A stretch of 64,000 nt of DNA from Symbiodinium natans (Eukaryota > Sar > Dinophyceae > Suessiales > Symbiodiniaceae): positions 375,001-439,000 of the forward strand of contig CAJNDS010002359.1 in the NCBI GenBank assembly GCA_905221605.1, read 5' to 3'. Positions 11,640 through 22,455 of the stretch are shown here, piece after piece (positions within the stretch are counted from its first letter, which is position 1; every line of letters starts with the position of its first letter). A model generated the notes under the pieces. It saw only the letters and a list, made by a program, of their open reading frames with translations, was not told the origin of the DNA and ran no database searches. Both the position numbers and the translations under genes were made by a program.

Positions 11640-12390
11640 GTAAGGCGGCTGATGTTTAAAGTTGCCTTCGCCCAGAGCTCGGATGGAGTTGGGGACCATG
11701 GGCATCCCTAGCAAGTGCAAAGTGTGCCACTTGGGGTTTGACTTGCAATTCTGGCCTTGCCCTTTCCACCTCCCCTGCCTTGCCGGCACAAGATCCCTAT
11801 GACCCCTCAAGGCTGCTAGAGAACGGTTGGTTTGGAACATTTTGCGTGTGATTGTGGCTGAACTGACCAGGCGAACAGGGAGCTCACCTAAGTCAAAAAC
11901 CATAAGACTCGCAGCAACATCGTTTGGTGCAGCTTCTGCCTCTTGTGCTCCTCGACACTTGAGACAAGTCACTTTTTGAACAGTTTTTTGGTCAGTCAGG
12001 ACTGTTAGGACATGTTAGGACCTGAGGATGTGTATGAACACCCGTGACTCAAGCCATGTGCCCATGCACAAGTGCGGTGCAGCGTAGTGCAAGCTTTCTG
12101 CCTCTCAAAGCGCTTTTGTCCAGTGCAGAAGTGCCGGCGCTGAAGTACTGCACAGCTTTTGCGGACGACCTGTCATTGTCTGCGCCTACCATATGGTAAC
12201 CGTCACTTCTCACAATGACAAGCTGTGACCAACATTGCATCCTCAGCATGGCCAGCTTCACGGCATCAACATCAAAGAATCCGCGATGACGTGCTCAAGC
12301 TAGTGCCAAGTCAAATGTCTTCTTCAAACCATGGGTTGACTCTTGAGAGACTCTTGTGGGTAAGGCGGCGTTGCCTGGCCCACCTCATGA

Positions 12391-12506
12391 GTGCCGCACT
12401 TCTCCACGGGTGCAGAACGTGAGAGCCCAGTGAAGAGTTTCAAAAGGCTCGACAATCTTGAAGCTGCCATTAAGCAAGAAGACATACAGTTGCTGGATGT
12501 TGCAGG
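12391..12506 (+). CDS. Candidate exon with a charged helix
   Basis: The frame contains VKSFKRLDNLEAAIKQEDIQ, a charged amphipathic pattern typical of coding helices, and reaches a possible GT donor at 12507. The start boundary is uncertain: AG sites at about 12417 and 12430 are both possible. Confidence 0.35.
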
Positions 12507-13171
12507 GTTGGTGTGCAGGCTGCCTTGCGCTCCATGCTTCTCTTCTTGTCTTCACAACTGTACAGAACAATGTGCGCCCGTTTTTGGTTTTACGCTTCCG
12601 CTTAGCCAGCGGACTTCAGTTTGACCTTACGGGCTTGGCGACTCATGTCGCATGATTCGCATGATGTAGATGCTCCGTGATTTCGTGACAGCGCTGCCTT
12701 GCAATCAACTGTCGGTCAACAGAGATCAAGGGATGTCGTGATGTTGACCTCTTGCTGAAAGACTTTGAGCATCCTGCGGCTTGAAATTTCAACGCTCAAT
12801 GTGCATGACTGGCTCTGCGAAACATCAAGGTGCTTGTACGGGCCTCTCTGACGTGTGGCCTTGCTTGCGCGGGTCAATGGCAATTGGACTCGTTGGACCC
12901 GCTTGTGAGCTGGAAAAGGTTGCTTCGTTGTTTGTAGAGTCTTAGTAAAGGTCAGGTCGGTTTTGTGTGCCGACAGCAAAGGCATCTCTTCGGTGTTGCA
13001 CTAAGTCGCTCCAGGGCTTGTCAGTTTCAGCTCGCCCTCCAACATGTCTCATGCGACCGTCTAGCAGCAGCTGCAGACCACAAACCTTGTTTTGCTTCGG
13101 TGGGGTTTTCGTTCAGTCCTGTATCACAGATGCCAGATCCAGAGATTTGTTCGCATGGGGGCGGGGGATGA
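12507..13171. other. No supported gene
   Basis: Short frames on both strands. A minus-strand frame at 12716-12985 (89 codons) and a plus-strand frame at 12967-13239 (90 codons) have no diagnostic features. Confidence 0.3.
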
Positions 13172-13339
13172 AAGGCAACCGAGAAGCGAGCGAGATCGGG
13201 TGGACGGCTGGTCGTCGTGGCAACAGGCACAGTAGGTGAGGAGAACGAGGACAGGAAGCTAGACCCGGTCGCCGGTCGGGGTGCGATCAAGGGCGATGGG
13301 GAGGTGAGCTGGTGCTACGTCGACGAGCAGTTCTGGTGA
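13172..13339 (+). CDS. Possible C-terminal exon, unknown
   Basis: After a TGA at 13169-13171 the plus strand is open for 55 codons to a stop at 13337-13339, with a strongly protein-like sequence (VVVATGTVGEENEDRKLDPV, then GDGEVSWCYVDEQFW). An acceptor inside this frame would make it the last exon of an upstream gene. The DNA from 13150 to 13500 is unusually purine-rich on the plus strand. A minus-strand Pro/Ser-rich frame overlaps. Confidence 0.3.
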   Translation, partial: KATEKRARSGGRLVVVATGTVGEENEDRKLDPVAGRGAIKGDGEVSWCYVDEQFW

Positions 13340-13885
13340 CAAAGGGCAGCAGTGCTGAGTGAGAGCGGACGGATGGCCGGTCGATGGGCGGGTTGGGTGA
13401 TGATGAGGTGGTGATGAAGGCAACGGGCGAGTGATGTGAACAGGGCATTGGGAGCGAGCGAAATTGTGGGTCGGTTGGCAGGGCCTGAGGATATGGGTGA
13501 TGTCGGCCTACGGCAAAGTCGACGGATTGTTTCGGGGTGCTCCACGCTGCGGACTACTTTTCAAAACAAGACTATGGTCAGAGTTTTTTCTGCCGCTTGG
13601 GTTTTCGGGTTTCCGGCTCGACCTTGTTTTACAGCACTCTCGCAAGGACTTGCTGAGATGTCTACCAGCATGCAACGATTCATAGAGACCAGCATATCCT
13701 GGGTTCGCTTCGTTTGACCTCTCGCCAGAAGGGCTTCAGGAAGGACCAGAAAAGTCCTCCTACTGGCAGGGATTGTAAGGTCTTTGGCTACGCTATGGCA
13801 TGCAAGGCAGCCAATCGACTGCACCAGTAGCAGTAGCGGCAGCAGAGAATGGCATCAACAACCTGGCTGGCGTGTTTCCGAGAAG
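13340..13885. other. Presumed 5' flank of the ABC gene
   Basis: G-rich plus-strand DNA up to about 13500, then mixed sequence. An in-frame but ATG-less extension of the ABC first exon reaches back to 13784. No TATA-like or other promoter element is identifiable, and none is expected to be classical if this is a dinoflagellate. Confidence 0.3.
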
Positions 13886-16800
13886 ATGTTAGCGCCGCCC
13901 GCCAGAATTTTTCCAGATGTTACCAGGTTGAGTGCTCAAGCAGCTTTCGTAGACAGTTTGCGAGCAGAGCCCTACGCCATGGTCGCGAAGGCCGAGAGGG
14001 TCAAGAAACAGGTTTTTTTTCTTTTTTCATCAAGTCTTGATCAAAACTTGCTGAAATCAATTGAATCAAACAACAAATGCAAAGCAGCTCAAGGGTTTCA
14101 ATACACCTTCACCCGAGCATATCCGGCAGGAGCCACCCAACGGGCCCGTCCTGTTGGGACGATTGGGAACAAATGTGGGCGAGGTCGACATTGAGGCTGG
14201 GAATGTGCAGGATGAGAAGGTGTGCTTGCCGAAGCTCGAGAAGGAGGGCCCGGCGGCAGCGCTGACAACACCTTCGAAGGCGACAGAGTACTTCGAGCGG
14301 TCTGTTCTGGCCTTGGGCGCGATCTTGGCGCTTGGCCAGGGTGTCTCTGCTCCCGCAATTGCAATCTTTACGGGGGAGAGCATTGCTAGCATGACCGTCT
14401 CGGACATCGCGAAGGAGGAGCTGCTGGATGCAATGACGCCAACACTCACAAAGGCTGTTTGGCTCAGAATTTGTTGTGTCTTGCAGTTTTGCAGTTTGTG
14501 TGCCTTTGAATTCCCCTACTAGTACACACAGGTGTAGGCGGCGTAGGTGTGCGACTTCACATTGAGCATACCTGGCCATCCCTACACCTCTGAGTTGACA
14601 AGCCAAGCTCGGCCTGCAGTGGCGGGACTTCTGGTGCCCCCCCCCCCCTGCGCAAAACCCAAAGGCACATGCTGCCAGCGCGAAAATTCACATTCCTGAT
14701 TGTTTGTTTGGAACCAGCGCGTACTGGGTTCGTCAGCTGTTGTGCCTTTTGTCGCATGGAGTACCTTTTTCGAAAGTGGCGCTCCGCTGGGGTGTTGTGC
14801 TTGTGCCCCCTGGAGTACCTGAACACGCCTCTCCAGTAGAGCTTCCAATGCTTCATTCGTTTCGCGAACGTGCCTTCGGCTAATGAGGGAAGATGGGACC
14901 CAAATGAGACCCAAATGACAGGGAGATGAGGTTGAGAATGATGCAGACACCAAGGTTGGGGTCCTAATGATCGTCCAATTCGTCTTTACCTTCGGTTGGC
15001 AAACTTGCCTGTCCTGGGCTGCCGCCAAGCAGGCGCGCCGCTGGCACCGTGGTTTCTTAGAGGCGCTTCTCTCCCAGGACATTTGCTGGTATGACGAGCA
15101 CGAGGCAACAGGAGTGGCAACCAAGCTGGAAGCTGATGTTGCGAATGTCTATGTATTCATGTCAACAGCCCTCGGATACCTCATCGCAAGCTTGGGCCAA
15201 AGCGTGGCTGGCTTGTCGCTGGCCTTGTATTCTGGCTGGCAGCTCTCTTTGGTCATCTGTTCCACAATTCCGATCCTGGTGTGCGCAGGCCACTGCATGG
15301 GCAAGGAGATTGAGCAGAAAACGGCCGTGCAGGTAGCAGACTTTGCTCGAGCGTCCGCTGTGGCAGAAGAGTCGCTGATGGCGATACGCACCGTGGCAGC
15401 CTTCGGTGGTGAGTTCATGCAGTCCTCACGTTTTGAGAAGGAACTTTTGTCGGCAAAGATTGGCGGCATTCGCTCTGGGATGAGGGTTGGTGCCGCATGG
15501 GGTGGCCTCAATTTGTTTTACTCTTGCCTGTACGCTCTGGCACTGTGGTTTGGGGGACACATCCTCATGTCCGATGAAAATGCACATTTCGGGCCACATC
15601 ATGTCATCACAGTCATGATTTCCATGATGGTGAGCGGTTCCGGCCTTAGCGCTTTCAGCGGCTATGCTCCCGTGATGGCAAGGGCAGTCGTCTCCTTCAA
15701 GGGCATGAAGGCGGGCTCCGGAAGAGCGGGCTCCGGAAGCGCGGGCTCCGGGGCTCGCGGCTCCGGGGTTCATTCGGATTTTGTAGGGTTTTCCTGCGAG
15801 CGGGGCTTCCGAGCCGGAAGTTTTTGGAAGTTTTGAGACACTGTGTGGGGTTTTGTTCCATGTTTTTCCCGAAGGAGATGATGACCTCCCAAACCCGGGC
15901 CATTGAGGAGCCCCTCTACACGCAATCGGTGCTGCCAGAGGTCCTCCACCAGGTCAAGAGCATCGAGTTCCGAAATGTGAGCTTCAGGTACCCAAGCAGG
16001 CCAGACAAGTGGGTTCTGAACAATTTCAGCTTTCGTGTGGAAAGGGGACAGAAGATTGCACTTGCTGGTGAGAGTGGCTGTGGCAAGAGTACTACCATCC
16101 AACTCCTGGAGCGGTTCTACGACCCATGCGCTGGAGAGGTGCTGGTGAACGGAGTTTGCCTCAGCCAAGTCCCACCCAAGGCCTGGCGGAAACTGATCGG
16201 GTATGTGGGGCAGGAGCCTGTTCTCTTCGCAAGTACCGCCATGAACAATCTAAAGGCCGGAGATGACTCCGTCACCGACGAAATGGCATTTTCAGCCGCC
16301 AAAGCTGCCCAGATCTACGACACCTTGTGTCGGCTGCCAGATGGCTTTGACACTTTTGTCGGGCTGGGAGGGGGGCTGCTGTCAGGAGGGCAGCGACAAC
16401 GCTTGGCCATTGCACGTGCCCTGGCAAAAAACCCTCAGGTCTTGGTCCTGGACGAGGCAACTTCGGCACTGGACAGCGAGTCCGAACGCATGGTCCAAAG
16501 CACTCTGGATGCACTCCAAAATGTCATGGGACGTCACTGCACCACCATCTCCATTGCCCACAGGCTTTCAACTATCAAATCGTCCGACTTGATCTATGTG
16601 CTGCAAGGGGGATGCTGTTGCGAGCAAGGCAACCATGAGCAGCTCATGCTGGAGAAGGGTGTCTACTATAGCATGGCAAAGCTGCAGCAGGCACAGACCG
16701 AGGCCGAAGGGGAGGATGACCAGCCCTATCCAACTGATCCAACTGCAAATCGGGTGGTATCTCCTGCTAGCACTCTTGAGCTGGACGTCACACAGAATGA

Positions 16801-18722
16801 GGACGACACTGGCTCCGCTCCCTGGGTCTGGTGCCGCCTGGTTAGTATGATGAGGAGAAGCTACTGGTGGATCTGGCCCGTAGCAGTCGTTGCATTTGTC
16901 ATCCTGATCGGGGAAGCTGCCGCGATGCCGCTCGAAGCTTTGTTTTTCAATACGGCCATCATGTCTCTGTTCGATGGTGCCGACGACCTCGAGGCCATGC
17001 ATCCCAAGCTCAACCAGGCCGTCTTGGGCCTGGTGCTGGTCGGCTTGGGAAACGGCATGTTCACGATGTTGCAAACCTCACTGTTCACTTATGTGCAGGA
17101 GTGCTTGTGCATGATTTTGCGCAAGGCAGCGTTTAGCAGCATTCTCCGCATGAACATAGCCTTCTTCGATGCGCCAGAGAACCAGACGGCGAGCATCCTT
17201 GTGTCGTTGGAGCGGCACATGAACCGTGTGGCGCAAATGTTGGGTATCCAGCTTGGAAACTCCATGGGCGCCATCTTCACGTGTTGTCTTGCCATCGGCC
17301 TCAGCTTCTTGGGATCCTGGATTTTGGCCTCGGCCGCTTTGCTCTTTTTGCCTTTGTGTGGCTTTCTCGCCTTCTTTGTTGCAGTGCTGGCCACCCGGAA
17401 CGAGCCCGAGGCCGAGGCGGCCTACGCCGCTGTTGGCCATGCCACATCCGAGGCTGCCACCAACATCCGTACGCTGAGAGCACTCGGGGCAGAAGAAAGA
17501 AGCCTGGAAATCATCGACACATCCTTGCACACTCTCACTCAGCTCAATGCTGCCAAATCCTGGAAGCTGGGCCTCTCCCTGGGCTTGAACATAAGCCTGT
17601 TTCCGGCCATATTTCTGGCAGGCTTCTGGATGAGTGCAGTTTGTATTCAGTACTGGGACTTCAACCCGAGGCAAGTCCTCCTAACCCTCTTCTGCGTGGT
17701 GTTCGGGGTCATGTCTGTCAGCTCCATCGTGCAGTACATCCCTGACTCTGCCTCGGGGTATCATGCCGCAGTTGAGGCCGGAATGGCCGGACAAAACTTC
17801 AGGCACAGCGCAGGTAGGAGGCAAACTGAGACAGCTAAGACTTGCTAAGACTTCCGTAGCATTGGCATCCTTGCCTGCAGAGGTCTTCCGCTTAGTCGAC
17901 CTGGTTTCCAAGATCGACCCCACACAGCCGGCCGGGCAAATCGAGAGCATTGGAGATGGGTCCATTGAGTTCCAGAATGTGCAGTTCTGGTATCCCCACC
18001 GTCCAGAGGTCCGTGTGCTCAAGAAGTTAAGCTTCACTATCCAAAGGGGTGAGTCTGTTGCCCTAGTCGGCTTCTCCGGTGGTGGCAAGTCCACGGTGAT
18101 CCAGCTCTTGCAGCGCTTCTACGACCCTCAGAGTGGATCGATCCGTATCGGTGGCACGGAGCTGAGCGACCTCAATGTGGCCTGGTGGCGTCGTCAACTG
18201 GGCGTCGTTGGCCAGGAGCCCGTTCTCTTCGACATGTCACTCGAAGAAAATGTAAGGTACGGCTGCCCTGAAGCGACTGACTACCAGGTGCGCGAAGCAG
18301 CGAGGGCGGCCAACATGGACTACGTCTTTTCGGACATTGACGAGAGCAGGGGCTACATCCTCTCGGGTGTGAACACTGGTGCTGTGAAGTGGACGGATCG
18401 AGTTGGCTTCCGTGGAGAGAAGCTTTCGGGCGGACAGAAGCAGCGATGCGCAATCGCCCGGGCGCTGCTCCGCCAACCTCCAATCATGCTGCTGGATGAA
18501 GCAACTTCTGCTCTGGATTCCGTGTCAGAGCGCATGGTGCAACAGGCCATGCAGCAGGCGAGGGTGGGTAAAACCACAATCACTGTGGCCCATCGTTTGT
18601 CCACAATCCAAAGCTCGGATAAGATCTTGGTGCTTTCGAATGGTAGACTAGTCGAGTCCGGCACCTACGATGAGCTCATCAGCTTGCGGGGTAACTTTGC
18701 TCTGCTTGCCCGTAGCCTGTAA
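13886..18722 (+). CDS. Full-size ABCB (MDR-type) ABC transporter, 5 exons
   Basis: An ATP-driven membrane exporter of the ABCB/P-glycoprotein type. Phase-consistent exons: 13886-14011, 14130-14453, 14922-15710, 15875-17813 and 17881-18722, giving 1339 residues (family norm about 1250-1350). Order is TMD1, NBD1, TMD2, NBD2. TM1 is at about 85-110 and TM2-TM6 lie in exon 3. NBD1 has A-loop Tyr near 452, Walker A GESGCGKST (478-486), Q-loop VGQEPVLF, signature LSGGQ (582-586), Walker B VLVLDE (602-607) and switch His 642. TM7 is near 744-765. NBD2 has Walker A GFSGGGKST (1123-1131), LSGGQ (1241-1245), LLDEATSALD and switch His 1297. Both sites look catalytically intact. Oddities: an insert of roughly 15 residues before the NBD2 signature, and VEAGMAGQNFRHS before the last junction. 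Start is the first ATG in the open frame. Substrate unknown. Confidence 0.92.
14012..14129 (+). other. ABC gene intron 1 (GT-AG, 118 bp)
   Basis: CAG|GTTTTT donor with a long T tract, and a CCGGCAG acceptor. Phase 0 on both sides, joining a 42-codon N-terminal exon to the exon carrying TM1. Support comes from phase and from the coding appearance of the first exon, not from homology, because ABCB N-termini vary. Confidence 0.55.
14454..14921 (+). other. ABC gene intron 2 (GC-AG, 468 bp)
   Basis: Exon 2 ends at AAG|GCTGTT and exon 3 begins after ATGACAG|GG. Phase 0 on both sides. No GT donor restores the frame nearby, so a GC donor is the simplest reading. The intron contains a C-run (about 14638-14647). 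Confidence 0.6.
15711..15874 (+). other. ABC gene intron 3 (GC-AG, 164 bp, repeat-built)
   Basis: Begins GAAG|GCGGGC and ends TTCCCGAAG. Both flanks are phase 0 and the reading frame changes across it. The 5' part consists of a roughly 14-bp repeat (GCGGGCTCCGGAAG and variants, three to four copies). GGCTCCGGAAG near the 5' end is nearly complementary to CTTCCGAGCC at 15806-15815. Confidence 0.8.
17814..17880 (+). other. ABC gene intron 4 (GT-AG, 67 bp)
   Basis: CAG|GTAGGA donor and CCTGCAG acceptor, phase 1, restoring the Glu of EVFRLVD that starts the linker to NBD2. The intron holds a 10-bp duplication (GCTAAGACTT twice). The coding frame differs on the two sides, and an in-frame stop at about 17845 rules out read-through. 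Confidence 0.85.
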
Positions 18723-19789
18723 CGCTGTGTTAACACTGTAATTAGGTCATTGGCTTGCAAAAGCTTGCAAAAGCTTGCAAAGCTATGCCGGCACATTAAT
18801 GCAGGCATATCCATGCATGAGTATAGGTTAATTCGCACGCCTCAACAGCCGTGCCTACTTCAGTAGTCTTAAATACCATTATCGTTATTTCTCGCCCTTT
18901 TGGAGTGGCCAACGCTTAGAGGCTCCCATGGGTGCAGGTGCTGGATGGGTCAAACGTTTCGTCCTTTGTGTTTCTTGCAAGAGCGAAGCGAAGATGAAGT
19001 GAGTAAAGGGATGAGCGAGAGGTGTCGCAGGAGGGGTGGCCGAAAGATCCCAAGTGCGTGTGAAACATAATCAAAGATCGAGCAGCAACCTAACTTTCAT
19101 ATTCTGGTGTCACGTTGAGCTTCATTCACTTCGTTGCGTTACAAATCCTCGCAAAAGCATCTCCTGTAAAAGTAGGATGCGGAGGGAGCCAGCCTGGGCG
19201 GGAAGGGGCGGGGCAAGTTCCATTGTGTCTATCCCGTCAAACCTTAGGATCCTGCACATCGGTTGCCGCATCTAGCCTTTCTAGATTCTAGACACTCCTT
19301 GAACCCCAGAAGAAAGACTTTGCACTCTTTTTACTCGTTTGTCCAGCTACACTGCAAGCTTCCTTCCCCCCCCCCCCCCCCCCCCCCGAAACCCTAAACC
19401 CGCCTAAACGCAGTGGCCACAAACCTTGATGAAAGGAGCCGGGAACACACCATCCTAAGTGGAGACACCAAACGGCTTTTCTCACCACCCCAAGGACTGA
19501 CCAACTAGAGCAACCCACACAAAATTTCTGCGGGCCATGGGGGAAGCCGGCCGATAGGAGAAGTTCCCATCCTTCACCCGGTGCCACCCGGGTGCAACGT
19601 AACTTTCTTTCATCTCGAAATTTTGGGCACTTTAGGGTGGGCAAAATAGATGCATGGGAGCCGTACCCGAAACCATTGTGATCGTAGAGTCCACCGTTCG
19701 TGCGGTGCATGCTGCAGTCTTGCAAGTTGTTCCCCCTAGTCCGTGGAGGGGCCGGTGCGCAGAGTCTCCCAGTACAGATGCCCGAGAAG
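18723..19789. other. ABC gene 3' flank and intergenic DNA
   Basis: Immediately after the stop lies a short GCTTGCAAAA triple repeat (18752-18781). No polyadenylation signal stands out. No coding region is supported. A minus-strand frame (19288-19725) owes its Gly tract to the C-run. Confidence 0.5.
19366..19387. repeat. C22 homopolymer with telomere-like junction
   Basis: A run of 22 C residues followed directly by GAAACCCTAAACCCGCC, which contains CCCTAAACCC, the complement of a plant-type telomere unit. Confidence 0.9.
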
Positions 19790-20300
19790 CGAAATTTTAA
19801 TAATTAAGCCAGAAGGAGCGAAGGAAAGGCAAAGATGGACCGACACGAAAATTGTCCAGAGAATTCCAAGTTGCTTTGCTAGAATTAATTTCACGAAGGA
19901 CCTCTGAGCTCAGTGAATATTACGGTTGCTTTCAGGGTCCAACCATGGGCCGTGAAAAAGGAAGCTAAAGCTTAACATTGAAGACTGTTGAGCCCATTAT
20001 TCATATGTTGCTACCATATATTCTCTCAGATTACTACCACCAGAGCGAAGCGAATGACAAATCCGCGAAAATCCACAGAAAACAAGAGAACACGATCATA
20101 ATTCCTAACCCCCCGTGGACCTCGTAAACTTTAGGGAATTTTGACCGCATAATTCCTTCAATCTTAACCTTTTCGCTATTCTTACTATTTATGTCTGCGG
20201 GCCTGTTGTTTATTATGTAGTCTTCTGGCCCGCAGCAATATTGTGATTGTAGTTGTTCTTATTACTGTTTGTCGCGCTTGTTCATTCTTCGCTGGAGTCC
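19790..20300. other. AT-rich island with GC-rich hairpin
   Basis: AT content is clearly higher than in neighbouring DNA. CTGCGGGCC at 20195-20203 pairs perfectly with GGCCCGCAG at 20227-20235, giving a 9-bp stem and a 23-nt AT-rich loop. GC-rich hairpins in AT-rich DNA are common in organelle genomes, so an organelle-derived insert is possible, but no organelle gene is recognised. Confidence 0.4.
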
Positions 20301-21429
20301 TTTGGTACAGTACTTGTAGCTAAGCGCAGCACAAGGGCGATGCCTTGCCGTTGTCATGTCGCAAAAAGGCCTCGTAAGGACATCGGGACTCTGGTACCGA
20401 GCGTGCCTGCACAACTAGCAGGCCATGCAGGCCACATTCCACACATTTCCACACATAGGATGACGAGAGATGTACAAACCCTAACACCCACAGGGGCACC
20501 GAAACATCCACCATACTGTGCGGGCAGCCGGAGTTTGTCCGGCCCTAGAAGAATGAGCAAATGGCAGAAAAAAGAAGATGCAACAAGAAAGAAAACATCA
20601 GAAAGAATGAATACGAAAAACATTAGCCACAACAGATTCGGCCCTTGGGCGCCTCGTTTGCAATTGACCCATGAACGTCAAACCAAAAAATTGACCCGTT
20701 CCATGTCTAGTGCGTGGGGGGGTGCCCCTAAACAAGAAGAAACCAAAGAGGTCGGGGAGACGGGTCGGGATTTCGCGAGATGCACAAATGGGGTTGGCTG
20801 ACCAATAGCGACGAGTACGCTTCCCAAAAGATTAGGCACTCTTCATGGTTTTAATCTGCACCCTCGGGGCTTCGGATTCCACTGTCATGTCGGGATCCGA
20901 CACACCATTGGCCACCCAACGATTCCCACAAAGATGGGAGCCATCGGAACGAAGTTCCGAGCACACCGACATGCAAAGGGAAGGACGTGGGAGTAGGATT
21001 TACCGTTTGCTGAATCTCAACTTGCTAGGCTGCTTTGCTGCTAGACTTTCGTACTGGTACATATATTCAGACACCGACCTTCCCCAGTTGTCGGCCTGCT
21101 CAGCATTTTTAAGCATTGTGATTGATTGTTGCTTCGTCACGCAGCAGTGGGGTCACTTCCAAGGGGTAAAGCGTTTTGGAAGGGAACTCAATAAAGCAAT
21201 CTTAGCAGTGGCATATGAGTCTAGGGGCACTCGATGAGATGGGCTGCCTAGAGCATGTAGAGATGAGAAATTCGCACAACAAAGCCGGTTGCCCATTTTC
21301 AGCGTTGTCCATCAAGTTATATCAAGTTTCCCACGGCTTTGCAAAGAAGTGATGCCCTGCACGATGAGAAGATCTCGTTCAAAAGGCGTTTGAAGACTGG
21401 AGGTTGCACAAGCATGCCAGCACGACGAA
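20301..21429. other. No supported gene
   Basis: Two long plus-strand frames (20253-20801, 182 codons; 20845-21237, 130 codons) are present, but their composition changes along the length, no motif is visible and the antisense frames are equally open in part. Treated as non-coding. Confidence 0.35.
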
Positions 21430-21705
21430 ATGTCAAAGAATAGCATTGCAAGTAGTGACATGGCGGTAGGCGACCCGTACGATCCGCTGGATCAGTGGCC
21501 CGTCCACTGTCGATTGGGCTGCTGCCACTCACACGCACTGGCAGCTGCCGAGCATGCAAGAGAAGAGATGCAGGCCACTGCAGTCGAATTTCAACCTGCA
21601 GCAAGCGTGGTCTCACTCTGGACAGCGAAGACTCCCACGCAGTGGCGTGCACAATCTGGTACTTTCCGTGGTAGGAACTCTGCTTGTTACAACTTGTTGC
21701 TGTGA
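21430..21705 (+). CDS. Hypothetical ORF, 91 codons
   Basis: ATG-started frame with protein-like composition (MAVGDPYDPLDQWPVHCRLG, then ALAAAEHAREEMQATAVEFQ). It could be a first exon or a small gene. A 162-codon ATG-started minus-strand frame (21317-21805) covers the same DNA but is richer in Leu, Ser and Arg, as expected of an antisense shadow. No family recognised. Confidence 0.35.
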   Translation: MSKNSIASSDMAVGDPYDPLDQWPVHCRLGCCHSHALAAAEHAREEMQATAVEFQPAASVVSLWTAKTPTQWRAQSGTFRGRNSACYNLLL

Positions 21706-21805
21706 GGCTGTGAGAACCAATTCTGGTAGTTCTATTTACAGACATTTCCCTTTCAAAGAAGTTGAACAATATAAGGCCTCCACATATCCGTTGTAGGAGG
21801 TGCAT

Positions 21806-22455
21806 TTAGATCGTTCTGTATTGTCCTAAAGAGTCCCTGGTCAGAGGCAGTGTCCGTGATGTCGATGATTCGTGGTTTTGTCATGTCTTAACGCAGTCGC
21901 AATCTTTATTAGGCGCGATGCACACATGCCGTGGCCATGGAAGCTGCTCAGAATATCGTGCTAGACATGATCAATTGGCGTGCGTCAGCTGTATGACTCG
22001 TTATTCTGAGTATTCACCGCGCTGAACTAGGTTCTAGCGTGAATGAAGGTGGTCTGGTTACCCTTGCCTCCCGCAAGGGTTGCCGAGCACCGCTGCAATG
22101 GTGCAAGCTGATTTTGCTGGTCACTTAACGAAACATCAATCATTGTCAGATGTTCTCGTGGTCTCTGCATGACGCGTCATTTTTTGGTCATTTCTCATGG
22201 ATTTTGCATGACTTTCTGATTTCTCCCTTCATTTCCGGTTAGCTGAAGCCACGATGGGCCAGGGAGAAGACTCTTCACGTTACCAGCCTTTCCGCCCAAA
22301 GCAACGTTCGCTCGTCAGACCTGGATGTGTGGCAAGCGGTGTGATGTTCACCCACAGCAGGCTCAGTATGACGAGTCTAGCCGGACTGGCCATAAGATAG
22401 TGTGTCTCTTTGGTTTGGCTCGTTTTGAGTAGTGCAATCTTAGCGGGGCATGTCT
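21806..22455. other. No supported gene
   Basis: No open frame over about 60 codons and no repeats of note. Confidence 0.4.

Noticed and set aside
19288-19725. 145-codon minus-strand ORF with a Gly run
   Set aside because: The Gly run is the C22 homopolymer read in reverse, and the rest has no protein-like pattern.
20253-20801. 182-codon plus-strand ORF
   Set aside because: Composition varies along its length, it begins in the AT-rich island, the antisense is open, and no splice or motif evidence supports it.
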